Below are positions 34,398 to 43,764 of a stretch of DNA of 63,164 nucleotides, one piece after another. Below the pieces are notes generated by a model that was not told the origin of the DNA, did no database searches, and saw nothing but the letters and a program-made list of their open reading frames with translations. This DNA comes from Candidatus Scalindua arabica. GTDB lineage: Bacteria > Planctomycetota > Brocadiia > Brocadiales > Scalinduaceae. Location: the NCBI GenBank assembly GCA_018263435.1, contig JAANXD010000100.1, positions 58,402 through 121,565 of the forward strand, given 5' to 3'. The position numbers were made by a program, and so were the translations under genes. The stretch's first letter is position 1, and each line of letters begins with the position of its first letter.

Positions 34398-35159
34398 TTA
34401 CTGTAGAAGGTATGTTGGGTTTACGGGTACTCCGTGTAGAAATATTTTAAAATGAAGCATCTCCCGCTTTGCTCTCCCTGTACTGCCGGCCTTTACAATT
34501 GTCTGCCCCTGCGCAACTCTGTCTCCTTTATTTACCAGAATCCTGGAGTTGTAAGCATACCATGTATAAGAACCGTCATTATGTTGAAGCACAACAACTT
34601 TGCCCCATCCATCTGGCCTGTCAGAGGTTAGTGCAACTATCCCGCTTTTTGACGCCTTAACCGCCTGCCCGTTAAAAGCCTGAATATCGATCCCCTTATT
34701 TTTATAACCATCTACCCATTTATCAAAACCATACAATATGTTACCGCGCAAAGGCCATATAAATGACTCGTTTGAATGCCGCCCTGATGGTAAAGCTGCC
34801 TGCGAGACTACTTCCCTCGTACCTGTAATACTGTTTGCCGGTATCATTAACTGCTGTCCCGGTTTTATATTCGTAACATCTTTGATATTGTTAGTCCTTA
34901 TAATATCGTCGGGGGAGACGCCGTGATTGAAAGCTATTCGCCATATAGTATCACCCTGTTTAATCGTATATTTTGAAGATCTTGTAGTCTTTGCAGGTCT
35001 TGAAGTGGTTGTATTAGGCTTTAAGGAGTCTAACTCCTTTTTTAATCTTGGAGGAGGGTTCATGCTTGTTCTGTGGGTTGTCGCACATCCTGTAAGTATA
35101 TTCATGATTAAGAGAATAATTATAATACAGCCAAAACCCTTTGATGCAGAAAACCTCAT
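34398..35159 (-). CDS. NlpD-like LysM/degenerate M23 lipoprotein
   Basis: A 253-residue lipoprotein (LTGCATT, Cys25). A LysM domain lies at about 62-106 (YTIKQGDTIWRIAFNHGVSP, NIKPGQQLMIP) that binds peptidoglycan. A C-terminal M23/LytM fold follows at about 145-250. The zinc ligands are lost: the first motif reads NKGIDI where HxGxD is expected, and the last reads MLHFKI where HxH is expected. Such degenerate LytM proteins (NlpD, EnvC) activate cell-wall amidases during division instead of cutting peptidoglycan. That role is inferred. First gene of the operon with hit, dgt and ispD. Confidence 0.85.
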   Translation of the reverse strand: MRFSASKGFGCIIIILLIMNILTGCATTHRTSMNPPPRLKKELDSLKPNTTTSRPAKTTRSSKYTIKQGDTIWRIAFNHGVSPDDIIRTNNIKDVTNIKPGQQLMIPANSITGTREVVSQAALPSGRHSNESFIWPLRGNILYGFDKWVDGYKNKGIDIQAFNGQAVKASKSGIVALTSDRPDGWGKVVVLQHNDGSYTWYAYNSRILVNKGDRVAQGQTIVKAGSTGRAKREMLHFKIFLHGVPVNPTYLLQ

Positions 35160-35187
35160 TAATTTATTCCTGAAATTGTCATTTGTA

Positions 35188-35262
35188 TGGAGCGGGCGAT
35201 GGGATTCGAACCCACGACACCCAGCTTGGGAAGCTGGTATTCTACCACTGAATTACGCCCGC
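35188..35262 (-). tRNA. tRNA-Gly (anticodon CCC)
   Basis: On the minus strand the acceptor GCGGGCG pairs with CGCCCGC. The anticodon stem CCAGC/GCTGG closes a loop TTCCCAA (anticodon CCC), the T-arm holds TTCGAAT, the discriminator is T73 and CCA is encoded (35188-35190). It closely follows the pattern of bacterial tRNA-Gly(CCC), reading GGG. Confidence 0.96.
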
Positions 35263-35693
35263 ACTTTTTATAGTTTGTTTGATAGTCTCTTATCAAAAAT
35301 ATTGCAACCAATTCTGGCAAAAAATAAATTCAAATATCGAAATCTGAAATTCAAAATGATCGAAATTTTAAACATTTAGTATTGAACATGTTCTTTTTTG
35401 TTTAGAACATTTGTTCTTTTGACATTCTGATTTGTTTAGAATTTTGTGCTTCGGATTTCTGATTTCCAGCTTGTCTGGCTTAGAATTATATCTACCTAAA
35501 CTTTATCATGCAAGCATTATTGCATCTGCACAATGAGGTCCAAATTAAATAGGACACCGATCTTTCGCAGATGCCTGCACGACAGCGTCGTTTGGGAGGG
35601 TACACAGACAAAAACATTTTTGAATTCAGTTTTTTCCCGGCAGAACATTAAATCCTTATAATCTGCGTTTATCTGTGTCCAAAATAGGAATTA
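35263..35693. repeat. Gene-free region with degenerate interspersed repeats
   Basis: About 430 bases without a gene. From 35322 to about 35470 the sequence is an imperfect palindrome of the AAATTC/CGAAATC type (CGAAATCTGAAATTC on the left, GCTTCGGATTTCTGATTT on the right), the same family as the copy inside the radical SAM-methyltransferase gene. From about 35520 to 35690 are further degenerate fragments (CTGCGTTTATCTGTGTCC). No promoter or RNA stands out beyond the tRNA-Gly flank. Confidence 0.5.
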
Positions 35694-36665
35694 CTACGGT
35701 TGAGGTAAGTCTGGAGTTAGCGTGCATTTTGCACCCTGGTATGAATTGCGATGTTTAAATTCGTTGGTAATTGCGGCAAAGACCTCACCCTTGGTTGCAC
35801 TCCAGACGGGTGAAATCAGAAAATCTCCATGCGTATCGCCTACTAACCTCTGTACAACTATATCCGGAGAAATCCTTTCTAAAAAGTCACAGGCAAGTGA
35901 GACATACTCTTCCATCTTCATCGTCTTTATCTTACCCTTAAAGTAATCATCTGCCATTGCGGTATTCTTCGCAATGTAAAGGTGGTGAAGTTTTATTCCG
36001 TCAATACCAAGAGAAGAAACAGTTCGGGCAGTTTCCATTATATCATTCCAATCTTCTCCGGGAAGACCAAGTATTACGTGTGCACAAATCTTTATATCTC
36101 CCTTATCCTTTGTACGCAATACTGCATCTTCGAATGACTTGTAATCATGACCGCGATTTACTAACTGCAGTGTACGGTCGTGAATCGACTGCAAGCCGTA
36201 TTCAACCCACACATGGTATTTTTCTGTATAGCTGTGAATAAGATCCAATATTTCATCGGTGATACAGTCTGGCCTTGTACCGACAGAGAGGCCGACTACG
36301 TCCTCATTTAACAAAGCTTCATCATATCGCGTCTTAAGTGTATCAACATCTGCATACGTGTTCGTAAATGCCTGAAAGTAAGCGATGAACTTTTCGGCGC
36401 CGTATCTTTTTTTCAAAAACTTCATTCCTTTTTCAACCTGTTCTTTTATAGGTGCAATTGTATCCCGGACATTTGGACTGAAGCTCTCATTAGCACAGTA
36501 AGTACATCCACCGACGCCTACAAATCCATCCCTGTTAGGACATGTAAAACCGGCATGAATTGAAATTTTGTGAACCTTAACCGAGAAATTTTCCCTTAAA
36601 AAATAACTAAAGGGATAATACCCATGCGTCTTTAACCATGTTTTTTGAGTAACGATTGTAGTCAT
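35694..36665 (-). CDS. Radical SAM protein of the YhcC/TIGR01212 family
   Basis: A 323-residue radical SAM enzyme. The iron-sulfur motif is in FTCPNRDGFVGVGGCTYCAN, with Cys spaced as in TIGR01212 proteins (C, then GGCTYC). ERG-like and glycine motifs follow (VGLSVGTRPDCITDEILDL, VEYGLQS, HVILGLPGED). The family is widespread, and its E. coli member YhcC is of uncertain function, with suggested roles in tRNA modification. No operon partner is evident. Confidence 0.9.
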   Translation of the reverse strand: MTTIVTQKTWLKTHGYYPFSYFLRENFSVKVHKISIHAGFTCPNRDGFVGVGGCTYCANESFSPNVRDTIAPIKEQVEKGMKFLKKRYGAEKFIAYFQAFTNTYADVDTLKTRYDEALLNEDVVGLSVGTRPDCITDEILDLIHSYTEKYHVWVEYGLQSIHDRTLQLVNRGHDYKSFEDAVLRTKDKGDIKICAHVILGLPGEDWNDIMETARTVSSLGIDGIKLHHLYIAKNTAMADDYFKGKIKTMKMEEYVSLACDFLERISPDIVVQRLVGDTHGDFLISPVWSATKGEVFAAITNEFKHRNSYQGAKCTLTPDLPQP

Positions 36666-37041
36666 TCTATATAATTTATAAGGTATAAATCTGATGTCAA
36701 AGAAAAAAAGGATACTAACTCAATTCAGAAATTCCTCCCTGCCCCCGTCCGAACGGATTCATCCGGGCGGGCGCCAGACTGTTAGGCGGGAATCCTTAAA
36801 TTTCAAATATAACACACCCTTCCTGTTGGTTCAATCTGCAAAATTGGACTAAGAGTATGTTGATTCAAATATGTCTTTAGAGGGATGCGGAATTAATAAC
36901 TAAGTGATTGGCAGGTCTTTATGGAACAAACTTCTATATATAAACGCAATACAGGCTTAAAACAATTGATATGATTTGCAGCTTTTGTAGATGCTAAGCT
37001 TGGTTTTTCGGAATCGCTGATAATTTGTAAAATTTCAGGAG
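36666..37041. other. Intergenic region with a GC-rich palindromic repeat
   Basis: These 376 bases contain no convincing gene. A GC-rich unit at about 36735-36795 (CCTGCCCCCGTCCGAACGGA, then CCGGGCGGGCGCC and TTAGGCGGG) resembles the repeat units near 15340, 4200 and 38170. The rest is AT-rich and featureless by eye. Confidence 0.45.
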
Positions 37042-37245
37042 CTAAATAATATTAGCATTTGGATTCTGAGCCTTCTTTATATTTTTAATTCTTCTGCTCG
37101 CCTCACGACGACGTTTATCAGAAGGTTTCTCAAAATAAGCATAACGTTTTGATTGATTTATTATGCCTTCCTTGTCACACATCTTTTTAAATCTTCTAAT
37201 AGCCTCACGCAAGCTCTCGTTCTCTGAAATCTGAACTTTCGCCAT
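37042..37245 (-). CDS. rpsU: 30S ribosomal protein bS21
   Basis: A 67-residue basic protein: VQISENESLREAIRRFKKMC, then KRYAYFEKPSDKRRRE, which is the bS21 pattern. bS21 sits near the anti-Shine-Dalgarno region of 16S rRNA and helps initiation. The gene has its own strong promoter and stands alone, 225 bases from mutL. The tail (AQNPNANII) is not conserved. Confidence 0.96.
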   Translation of the reverse strand: MAKVQISENESLREAIRRFKKMCDKEGIINQSKRYAYFEKPSDKRRREASRRIKNIKKAQNPNANII

Positions 37246-37298
37246 AGAAAAACCAACTCCATTCCTGTTTAAAGTTAAAAATACCGTTCAAACGGGCT

Positions 37299-37327
37299 AT
37301 TTTATATATAAACTCATAGACCGTCAA
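37299..37327 (-). promoter_or_regulatory. Promoter of rpsU
   Basis: On the minus strand TTGACG (37322-37327) and TAAAAT (37299-37304) are spaced by 17 bases. The predicted leader is about 47 bases and contains a short CCGT/ACGG hairpin followed by five T residues, which could act in attenuation. Confidence 0.65.
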
Positions 37328-37471
37328 GGAAAAAGTTAACATTATGATAAATAAGGACTTGTGAAAGCCCGAAAATAACTACATGTTGTAATAACTACAT
37401 AAAATAGCTCTATATATAGCAGGTTGTGGGTCAACCCTTACAGCTTGAGAAAATAACACTCAAATTATTTC

Positions 37472-39337
37472 CTATGTCCTCTTAAACTGTTTTTCAAGTT
37501 CAGACATCTTAAATTCAAGTGTTGTAGGGCGGCCATGGGGACAAAAATCAGTAATAATTTCCTCTTTCCTTCGGTTTAGAAGTGACTGGATTTCCTGCGG
37601 AGACAACCGCTGGCCTGCCTTTACAGCACCTTTACAAGCCATTATTTTGGCGATTTTTATTAAGATACCATCGGGTTCGCCTTTAATTTCATCACTCTCA
37701 ATCTCTTCCAGGACACTTTGGATAAGCCCATGAAAGTCTAAATTCTTCAAGATTTGTGGATGTGTGCGAATAGCAACCGTACTTTTACCAAATTCTTCTA
37801 TCTCCAGGCCCAGGGCATAAAACTCGTTTTTGAGATTTATAATAGTAACAAAATCACCAGGCGTTAATTCTATTAACTCCGGTATCAACAGCTTTTGTAC
37901 TGCAAGTTTTGACGACTTAATATGGTTCCATATCTCGTGAAAAAGAATAATCTCGTGCAGTGCGTGCTGGTCAATTATGTTTAAACCGTCGGCGGCCTCT
38001 TCAACAATATACGAATTGTGTACCTGAATGTAAGAAGCAAGCCTGCTTTCCTGTTTGAATAAACCTTCATCTTCTGAAGATTGCAAATGTTTCTGTTTAT
38101 GTTCGTCTTTGCGACTAGGGGTTTCTTTGTCCAGAGACCTTGAAAAAAAATCTGACATGCCCGCCTGCCATTTGTCGGGCAGGGATTTCATCACAGATTC
38201 CTTTTTCTCATTCAATGATACGCCCTCACCCTGCCTGTGTGTAACCCCGGTACTGCTCTCAGGTACACTTCTTCCGGTGGCAGTCCCGGATGAGGTTTCT
38301 GTTCCGGCTTGTTTATGCCTGCCCGCAATCTGCAGTGGAGAATGAAACTCCGTCTGCATAAGGGCTGAATGTATTGCTGCATATAACTGATCATGAATAA
38401 GCCCGGCATTCTTAAACCTGACTTCAATCTTCGTAGGATGCACATTAACATCCACATCCCTGCTGTCAATCTGAAGATTCAAAAAAACAATTGGAGACCT
38501 TTTTGACATCAAAAGGTTTTGGTAGGCAGAATTCATCGCATGAAAGATTATATTGTCCCTGATATACCTTCCGTTAAGAAAGATAAACTGCATCTTTGTG
38601 TTTGGGCGGTTATGAGTAGGCGGCAGAATATAACCATAGATCGAAATATCAGGCTCCTTCAGATTTATGGCAATAAGATTTTTACCTATTTCGTTTCCAT
38701 AAATAGTGGTTATTCTTTCCTTCAAGTCTTTGGCCGTAGGAAAAGTTAAGGTCTTTTTGCCATTATGGGTCACATTGAAATGTATGTTTGGGTATGCCAA
38801 TGCAAATCTTGTAACCATTTCTGATATGTGGGCCATTTCTGTTTGTGTGCTTTTAAGAAATTTACGCCTAACGGGAGTATTATAAAATAAGTTTTGTACA
38901 TCGATCTGTGTACCCTCAGGCGCTCCTTTTTCTTTAATATTATCAAGAGTTCCTCCCTCAATCTTGATTTCTGTGCCGATTAAAGAATCCCTTGTACGGG
39001 AGATAATCCTTGTCTGTGAAATAGCCCCAATGCTCGGAAGAGCTTCACCCCGAAAACCCAGGGTATTAATAGAAAAAAGATCTTCATCACTTCTCAATTT
39101 ACTCGTAGCATGACTTAAAAAAGCTATTTCTACATCATCCCCATCCATTCCAATACCATTATCAGAAATCTTTATAAGCTTTTTACCGCCTTCCTCCAGT
39201 TGAACCTCTATATGCGTTGCATCAGCATCAATAGAATTCTCAATCAGTTCCTTCAAAACTGAAGCAGGACGCTCTATGACCTCGCCCGCAGCTATTTTGG
39301 TTACAACAGTTTGCGGTAAAACCTTTATGTTAGACAC
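37472..39337 (-). CDS. mutL: DNA mismatch repair protein MutL
   Basis: A 621-residue GHKL ATPase and mismatch-repair mediator. N-terminal ATP-binding motifs are ELIENSIDADA, DNGIGM and GFRGEALPSIGAIS. The C-terminal dimerisation domain keeps nuclease-type signatures: DQHALHE, ACKGAVKAGQRL and FCPHGRPT. In the DQHA(x)2E(x)4E motif the last Glu position holds His (DQHALHEIILFH), with Glu one residue later. The linker contains a KSLPDKWQAG segment encoded by a palindromic repeat (38158-38184). It overlaps tsaE by 13 bases. Confidence 0.96.
   Translation of the reverse strand: MSNIKVLPQTVVTKIAAGEVIERPASVLKELIENSIDADATHIEVQLEEGGKKLIKISDNGIGMDGDDVEIAFLSHATSKLRSDEDLFSINTLGFRGEALPSIGAISQTRIISRTRDSLIGTEIKIEGGTLDNIKEKGAPEGTQIDVQNLFYNTPVRRKFLKSTQTEMAHISEMVTRFALAYPNIHFNVTHNGKKTLTFPTAKDLKERITTIYGNEIGKNLIAINLKEPDISIYGYILPPTHNRPNTKMQFIFLNGRYIRDNIIFHAMNSAYQNLLMSKRSPIVFLNLQIDSRDVDVNVHPTKIEVRFKNAGLIHDQLYAAIHSALMQTEFHSPLQIAGRHKQAGTETSSGTATGRSVPESSTGVTHRQGEGVSLNEKKESVMKSLPDKWQAGMSDFFSRSLDKETPSRKDEHKQKHLQSSEDEGLFKQESRLASYIQVHNSYIVEEAADGLNIIDQHALHEIILFHEIWNHIKSSKLAVQKLLIPELIELTPGDFVTIINLKNEFYALGLEIEEFGKSTVAIRTHPQILKNLDFHGLIQSVLEEIESDEIKGEPDGILIKIAKIMACKGAVKAGQRLSPQEIQSLLNRRKEEIITDFCPHGRPTTLEFKMSELEKQFKRT
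38158..38184. repeat. Palindromic repeat inside the mutL linker
   Basis: TGCCCGCCTGCCA followed by TTGTCGGGCAGGG: the inner CTGCC/GGCAG and CCCG/CGGG words are complementary. The TGTCGGGCAGG core recurs near 15340 and, changed, near 4220. It lies in the disordered linker, where insertion is tolerated. Confidence 0.5.
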
Positions 39338-39846
39338 TTGACCCTTTCCTTAAACCCTTCCATAAAGCTCCTGTATCTCTCTCCCTGATATGACACATGG
39401 ATATCTCTGGATGTCTGGCCCACAGTTTCAATCGTAATTTTTATGAAATCATCCGGCAGGCATTCCATTACTCTGTCTGCCCATTCAATAATTGATATTC
39501 CTTCACCCCAGAAAAACCCAACACAGTCGATGTCGTACATTTCATCAGGTGATTTAACTCTGTACGCATCGAAATGATAAATAGGCAGTCTCCCCATATA
39601 CTGCTTTATTAACACATAACTCGGGCTTGTTACCTCTTTTCTGTCCTTCACGCCCTGTCCTTCCGCAATTCCCTTGGTCAGATACGTTTTGCCCGCACCC
39701 AGTTGGCCCATAAGCGCTACTACGTCGCCAGCCTTCAGAAGAGAACCAATCAAATTTCCAAGTTCGATTGTCTGCTCAACTTCTCCGGTTTCGATACGGA
39801 CAGAATCATCAGTAACGGAAAACTTCATTTTACTTAAAATGTTCAT
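39325..39846 (-). CDS. tsaE: TsaE, tRNA t6A biosynthesis ATPase
   Basis: A 173-residue P-loop protein needed for N6-threonylcarbamoyladenosine at A37 of ANN-reading tRNAs, with TsaB-TsaD. Walker A is GQLGAGKTYLTKGI. The switch motif is VTSPSYVLI, and the conserved IYHFDAYRV and ISIIEWADR segments follow. It overlaps mutL by 13 and thiL by 17 bases, a coupled run. tsaB and tsaD are not in the window. Confidence 0.95.
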   Translation of the reverse strand: MNILSKMKFSVTDDSVRIETGEVEQTIELGNLIGSLLKAGDVVALMGQLGAGKTYLTKGIAEGQGVKDRKEVTSPSYVLIKQYMGRLPIYHFDAYRVKSPDEMYDIDCVGFFWGEGISIIEWADRVMECLPDDFIKITIETVGQTSRDIHVSYQGERYRSFMEGFKERVKCLT

Positions 39847-40750
39847 ACCCTACAGGTTTAATTTTTTTTAGCTTGCCGTTTGAACCTTGCATGCTTATTC
39901 CTTTTGATCTTTTGATATGACCGATTTTTGATAAACGCACAGGAAAAGAACTTGACGCCAGAAGCCTTTTGGACTCTTTTCCTGAAAGAGTAAAAAGTAA
40001 TTCGTAATCCTCGCCATCATGAAGTGCATGATGAAGAGCTGAAAGGCCAGTTTTACGTGCCAGTTTCTTTGCATCTGCAGACACAGGCACTTCGTCTTCA
40101 CATAAAACGGCACCAACCCCACTCTCCTCAAGAATGTGATTTAAATCTGCAACCAGACCGTCACTTATATCTATCATAGAATTTATATTGAACTTCTTAT
40201 TCAGTAACTGTCCCTCTTTCAGACGCGGCTTGAACGCAAAATGTTTTTTTAAGATTGAACCTCCCAGGGCGCCAGTTACCATTATTACATCATCCGCCTT
40301 TGCACCAGAGCGGGTTACAGGCTTCACCCCTTTGTTTTCACCATACATCGTCACATTTATAGCCAGCATTTTTTTGCTGCTAACAACATCTCCACCTATT
40401 ATTTTAATATTATAAGCATCAGCCTCTCTCTTTATCCCCATAAACAATTCTTTGGCAAATTTCGTCCTGGTCTCTTGAGGAAAGCAGATAGAAACCACAA
40501 CATATTTAGCCGAGCAACCCATAGCCGCGATATCACTGATACTGCATGCAATTGATTTTTTCCCGATTTCTCCGGGTGTATTCTTTTTCAGGTCAAAGTG
40601 TGTACCTTCTACCAGCATATCTGTGGTAACCAGGCACTGCCTATTACCATTAATTTTTATAGAAGCACAATCATCACCGATACCAATGACAATATTTTTG
40701 TCTTTTTTCTGATTACCTCTTATCCATTTTATAAACGAAAATTCATCCAT
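39830..40750 (-). CDS. thiL: Thiamine-monophosphate kinase ThiL
   Basis: Phosphorylates thiamine monophosphate to the diphosphate. The N-terminus has FSFIKWIRG, then IGIGDDCASI and LVTTDMLVEGTHFD, the ATP/Mg-binding segments. IACSISDIAAMG, VTGALGGS and DISDGLVADL complete the PurM/ThiL-type fold. The length of 306 residues is standard. First gene of the thiL-tsaE-mutL unit. Confidence 0.94.
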   Translation of the reverse strand: MDEFSFIKWIRGNQKKDKNIVIGIGDDCASIKINGNRQCLVTTDMLVEGTHFDLKKNTPGEIGKKSIACSISDIAAMGCSAKYVVVSICFPQETRTKFAKELFMGIKREADAYNIKIIGGDVVSSKKMLAINVTMYGENKGVKPVTRSGAKADDVIMVTGALGGSILKKHFAFKPRLKEGQLLNKKFNINSMIDISDGLVADLNHILEESGVGAVLCEDEVPVSADAKKLARKTGLSALHHALHDGEDYELLFTLSGKESKRLLASSSFPVRLSKIGHIKRSKGISMQGSNGKLKKIKPVGYEHFK

Positions 40751-40960
40751 CTTCAGTTATAAGTAAATTTATTGTCCATTATCGTATAAGTTCCCAAACT
40801 CCTGGAACTTCAGCTTGATTTCCATGATATAATCTATTACCATTAAACCGCTGAAAATTCAACAGCTAATCTTCCATATTATAATAATCTAAATGTCAAC
40901 ACTGGAACTACCCGCATGTGTCAATATTAACCGCACATCGAGTCTTTCCTGCCTATTTCA

Positions 40961-42046
40961 ATGGAGATAGACAACGTCTTAAAAACTGCCTGGATCAAGC
41001 AGTTGAAGGCAGACTGGAAAACTGCCAATTACCATTATTTTAAAGACTCTATGCGCCTCCCAAACCTTGAGCTTTCTTCCGCAGAAGGAGTTTTAGGTAA
41101 GTGGAAGGGCAGTTATCACAGACACCTTTCTATCAGTATTAGCTTAATATCCAACTATAAGTGGGAACATGTCCAGGAGGTTCTCTATCATGAAATGGCC
41201 CACCAGTATGTAGAAGAAACTTTAGGCATCCGTGGAGAATTGCCACATGGAGAGGCATTCAAGCGGATTTGCCTGGAAAACAGCATCGATCCTACTGCCA
41301 CCGGTAATATTCAATCCTGGGCAGAAAAACGGAAAAACAACTCCACTATAAGTTCAGAAAACCACAAGATACTGGACAAGGTTCACAAACTATTGGCATT
41401 GGCCCAAAGCCCCAACGAGCATGAGGCCCAGAATGCCATGGCCAAGGCCCACGAGTTTTTATTAAAACACAACCTGTCGTTACTGGATGTGCAAACCAAA
41501 TGGAACTATATCCACAAGCAAATCGGAGAAGTGGGAAGGCGTAATCCCATCAAGACTATAATCAGCGCTCTTATTACCAGGTTTTTTTTCGTGGAGGCTA
41601 TCTGGACATTCGGGTATGACCAACATAAAGACCAGAGTGGTCAGGTTTTGGAAATTTACGGAACACCAGAAAACGTTGAAATGGCTGAGTACGTGTATGA
41701 TTACCTTCAAAACATCTCAGAATTTTTATGGATAGAGCATAAGGAACGAAAAAAAATCAACGGGAACAGACATAGAAGGTCATTTATTTACGGCCTTCTG
41801 GACGGGTTTTATAATAAGCTGGATGGACAGGTTATTGAACACAAGTCCAAAAAACTGGTCTGGAAAGGAGATCCCAGGCTTAAGGAGTTCTACCGGCGAA
41901 AAAATCCCAAGCTCGTACACTCTTCCTCCAGATATACCAGCAGCAGTACAGACGCGTACAATTCAGGAATAACCCGCGGTAGAAGCTTAGTCATCCATAA
42001 GGGCATCCACGGAGAAGGCAAAGGGAAGGTTAAGCTTTTGAATTGA
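40961..42046 (+). CDS. SprT-like / DUF2786 protein
   Basis: A 361-residue protein. The N-terminal third resembles a SprT-type zinc protease: SISLISNYKWEHVQEVLYHE, then HEMAHQYVEE gives the HExxH motif, with PHGEAFKRIC downstream as third-ligand region. Residues about 135-330 are a DUF2786-type region (KVHKLLALAQSPNEHEAQNA). Both domains occur together in bacteria and phage; the role may be nucleic-acid or DNA-protein-crosslink related, which is inference. It is divergent from thiL and lies at the left edge of the accessory region. No clear ribosome binding site. Confidence 0.8.
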   Translation: MEIDNVLKTAWIKQLKADWKTANYHYFKDSMRLPNLELSSAEGVLGKWKGSYHRHLSISISLISNYKWEHVQEVLYHEMAHQYVEETLGIRGELPHGEAFKRICLENSIDPTATGNIQSWAEKRKNNSTISSENHKILDKVHKLLALAQSPNEHEAQNAMAKAHEFLLKHNLSLLDVQTKWNYIHKQIGEVGRRNPIKTIISALITRFFFVEAIWTFGYDQHKDQSGQVLEIYGTPENVEMAEYVYDYLQNISEFLWIEHKERKKINGNRHRRSFIYGLLDGFYNKLDGQVIEHKSKKLVWKGDPRLKEFYRRKNPKLVHSSSRYTSSSTDAYNSGITRGRSLVIHKGIHGEGKGKVKLLN

Positions 42047-42048
42047 AT

Positions 42049-42083
42049 AAAAAACCCCTGAGAGGAACTTTGCCTCCCAGGGG
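42049..42083 (-). terminator. Terminator between convergent genes
   Basis: CCCCTGAGAGG (42055-42065) pairs with CCTCCCAGGGG (42073-42083) with one mismatch and a 7-base loop. Read on the minus strand it is followed by six T residues, making it a good terminator for the gene at 42115-42579. On the plus strand the trailing ATTCTTATATTT may give weaker termination. Confidence 0.8.
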
Positions 42084-42114
42084 ATTCTTATATTTGATGT
42101 GATAGCGAGAAGTC

Positions 42115-42579
42115 TTAAATCCAGTCTTCAGACAGGATTTTGCCGCCTGCTACGTCCACAACTACCTGCTTGATCGGTATCTTGCGGGTAGCCTTATCAG
42201 AGCCGGATTTTGCAATATGAGTCAAACCCATACAGCAGGGCACCTGCATGATCATAACCGTCAGGGTATTGATCTTTGAATCATCAATCAAAGCTGCTAT
42301 TTTATCTATATAAATTTCCTGTTCTGAATCCAGCTTTGGACAGGCAATGGCCAGGCTCTTTCCCTTAAGATAATCCTTATGGAAATCTGCCAGTGCAAAA
42401 GGCACACAGTCTGCAACTAATAAAATATCTTTCTCCTGAAAATACGGCGCTTCTGGAGAGACCAGATGCAGCTGAATCGGCCACTGCTTCAGTTGAGACT
42501 GGCGCGCGCCTGTCTCATCAGCTTGTGAATCGTCATCGCTGAAATCCATTGTTTGTGAACTTGGACATCCTCCACTCAT
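42115..42579 (-). CDS. Conserved Cys-containing protein, ferredoxin-associated family
   Basis: A 154-residue protein beginning MSGGCPSSQTMDF, with QWPIQLHLVSPEAPYFQEKD, LLVADCVPFALADFHKDYLK, LAIACPKLD and QVPCCMGL. This conserved set occurs in other bacteria as the C-terminal part of 4Fe-4S ferredoxin-like proteins; here the ferredoxin part is absent. The conserved Cys residues suggest metal or cluster binding. Function is not established. GGAGG lies upstream of ATG, and it has its own terminator. Confidence 0.75.
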   Translation of the reverse strand: MSGGCPSSQTMDFSDDDSQADETGARQSQLKQWPIQLHLVSPEAPYFQEKDILLVADCVPFALADFHKDYLKGKSLAIACPKLDSEQEIYIDKIAALIDDSKINTLTVMIMQVPCCMGLTHIAKSGSDKATRKIPIKQVVVDVAGGKILSEDWI

Positions 42580-42701
42580 TTTGAATCCTCCTTACTCAAA
42601 TTCGTTTGCCTATACGGCTAAGATAAACAGTAGAACTTCATATTATAGCTGATTATCATATATTATGTCAAGAGTTGATTATTTTGGGTAGTGGGTCAGT
42701 T

Positions 42702-43537
42702 TCAATCCAATAAATTTAAAATATCTTCAATTTCCCATAATCTCCTTGTTACTCTTGCCTTCATAGCAGGGGTTACCCTTAGGGATTGATGGATACGGCT
42801 GAAATTATAATACATAAATGCAATGCTACTGCATGTTCTAAGTTCTCTATCTTCTTACTAAATCCATTAGTAAGCCTTGTGAATCTTCTCATACTCATAC
42901 GCATAGTTAAGTTTTGCCTCTCAATATAACTTGTTGAGGTAGTCTTTGGATTTCCAGTAATTATGCTTTTCCTTGTTCCAATACAATGACTAGGGCTATA
43001 TCTGGACGGTGTTTTCTCTTTTTCTTTTTTATTTCCATATAATTTGACTAATTGGCTATAGTCTACATCGCCTCTGAACGCATTATCGACAACATTTAAA
43101 TACATTGGAAGTCCATCTGTGGTTAATTGTATTCTATTGCTTAACCGATTGGCTAAATCATTCATAAACATAGTAGCAGACTGCATATCACGCTTCCCTA
43201 CATACCAAGTAGGGATAAGCTTAGTATCTTCGCAAAGAGCCGTCCATGTATATATATCTCCATACCCAAAATGTCCCTTTTTGTCATCAGATACGTTCTT
43301 TTCTTTTGCATAGCAGAATGACCAGATTTCATCGCATTGAAATCTTTTACAAGATAAATTTCTGAACACTTTATTCTGATAATCAGAACTAGCCTCTCCT
43401 CCATCAGCCAGTAGTTTCAATACTGTGCCTTTAGCTGCACCTGTCATGCGGCTAGCAGCCCTTATCGAATTTCCCTCAACTAAAGCAGAGATTATTTGAA
43501 CGTGTTTGTCCTTTTTTAACCGATCCGTAATTAGTAT
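42702..43537 (-). pseudogene. IS1-family transposase, frameshifted
   Basis: The frame encodes a DDE-type IS1-family transposase: SALVEGNSIRAASRMTGAAK, FQCDEIWSFCYAKEKN, YTWTALCEDTKLIPTWYVG, LTTDGLPMYL, and IERQNLTMRMSMRRFTRLTN. It breaks at about 42816: the intact reading frame ends ALHLCII and stops at 42779. Moving one base at CATTTATG restores the family C-terminus (MYYNFSRIHQSLRVTPAM) down to a TGA at 42702. One T was probably lost. No ATG lies near the expected N-terminus, which is a second sign of decay. An open extension to 43666 has no family likeness. I could not define terminal inverted repeats. Confidence 0.85.
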
Positions 43538-43634
43538 TATGCTTGACAGCTCAAGTATAGTTAAGAGGAAAATTAGTTTGTTTTTTGGTATGAAATTTGA
43601 GAAAATACACAGGATAAATAAATCGAAATTTTTG

Positions 43635-43662
43635 TTGACTTTATGAAAAAGAACTGTATATT
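43635..43662 (+). promoter_or_regulatory. Promoter for the hypothetical/PurM-like pair
   Basis: TTGACT (43635-43640) and TATATT (43657-43662) with a 16-base spacer, about 95 bases before the gene at 43765. It lies just outside the transposase remnant. Confidence 0.55.
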
Positions 43663-43764
43663 GCACCTCAGTAGGAATAGCATACTATATATGTACGCAA
43701 AAACCTTCCAGTTTAAAAAAATAAATCAATGCTGCAAACCATACATCTTGAAAAAAGATAATAA

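Noticed and set aside
42690..43740. Terminal inverted repeats of the IS1-family element
   Set aside because: Compared both flanks by eye (GGGTAGTGGGTCAG side against the 43550-43700 side) and found no convincing match.
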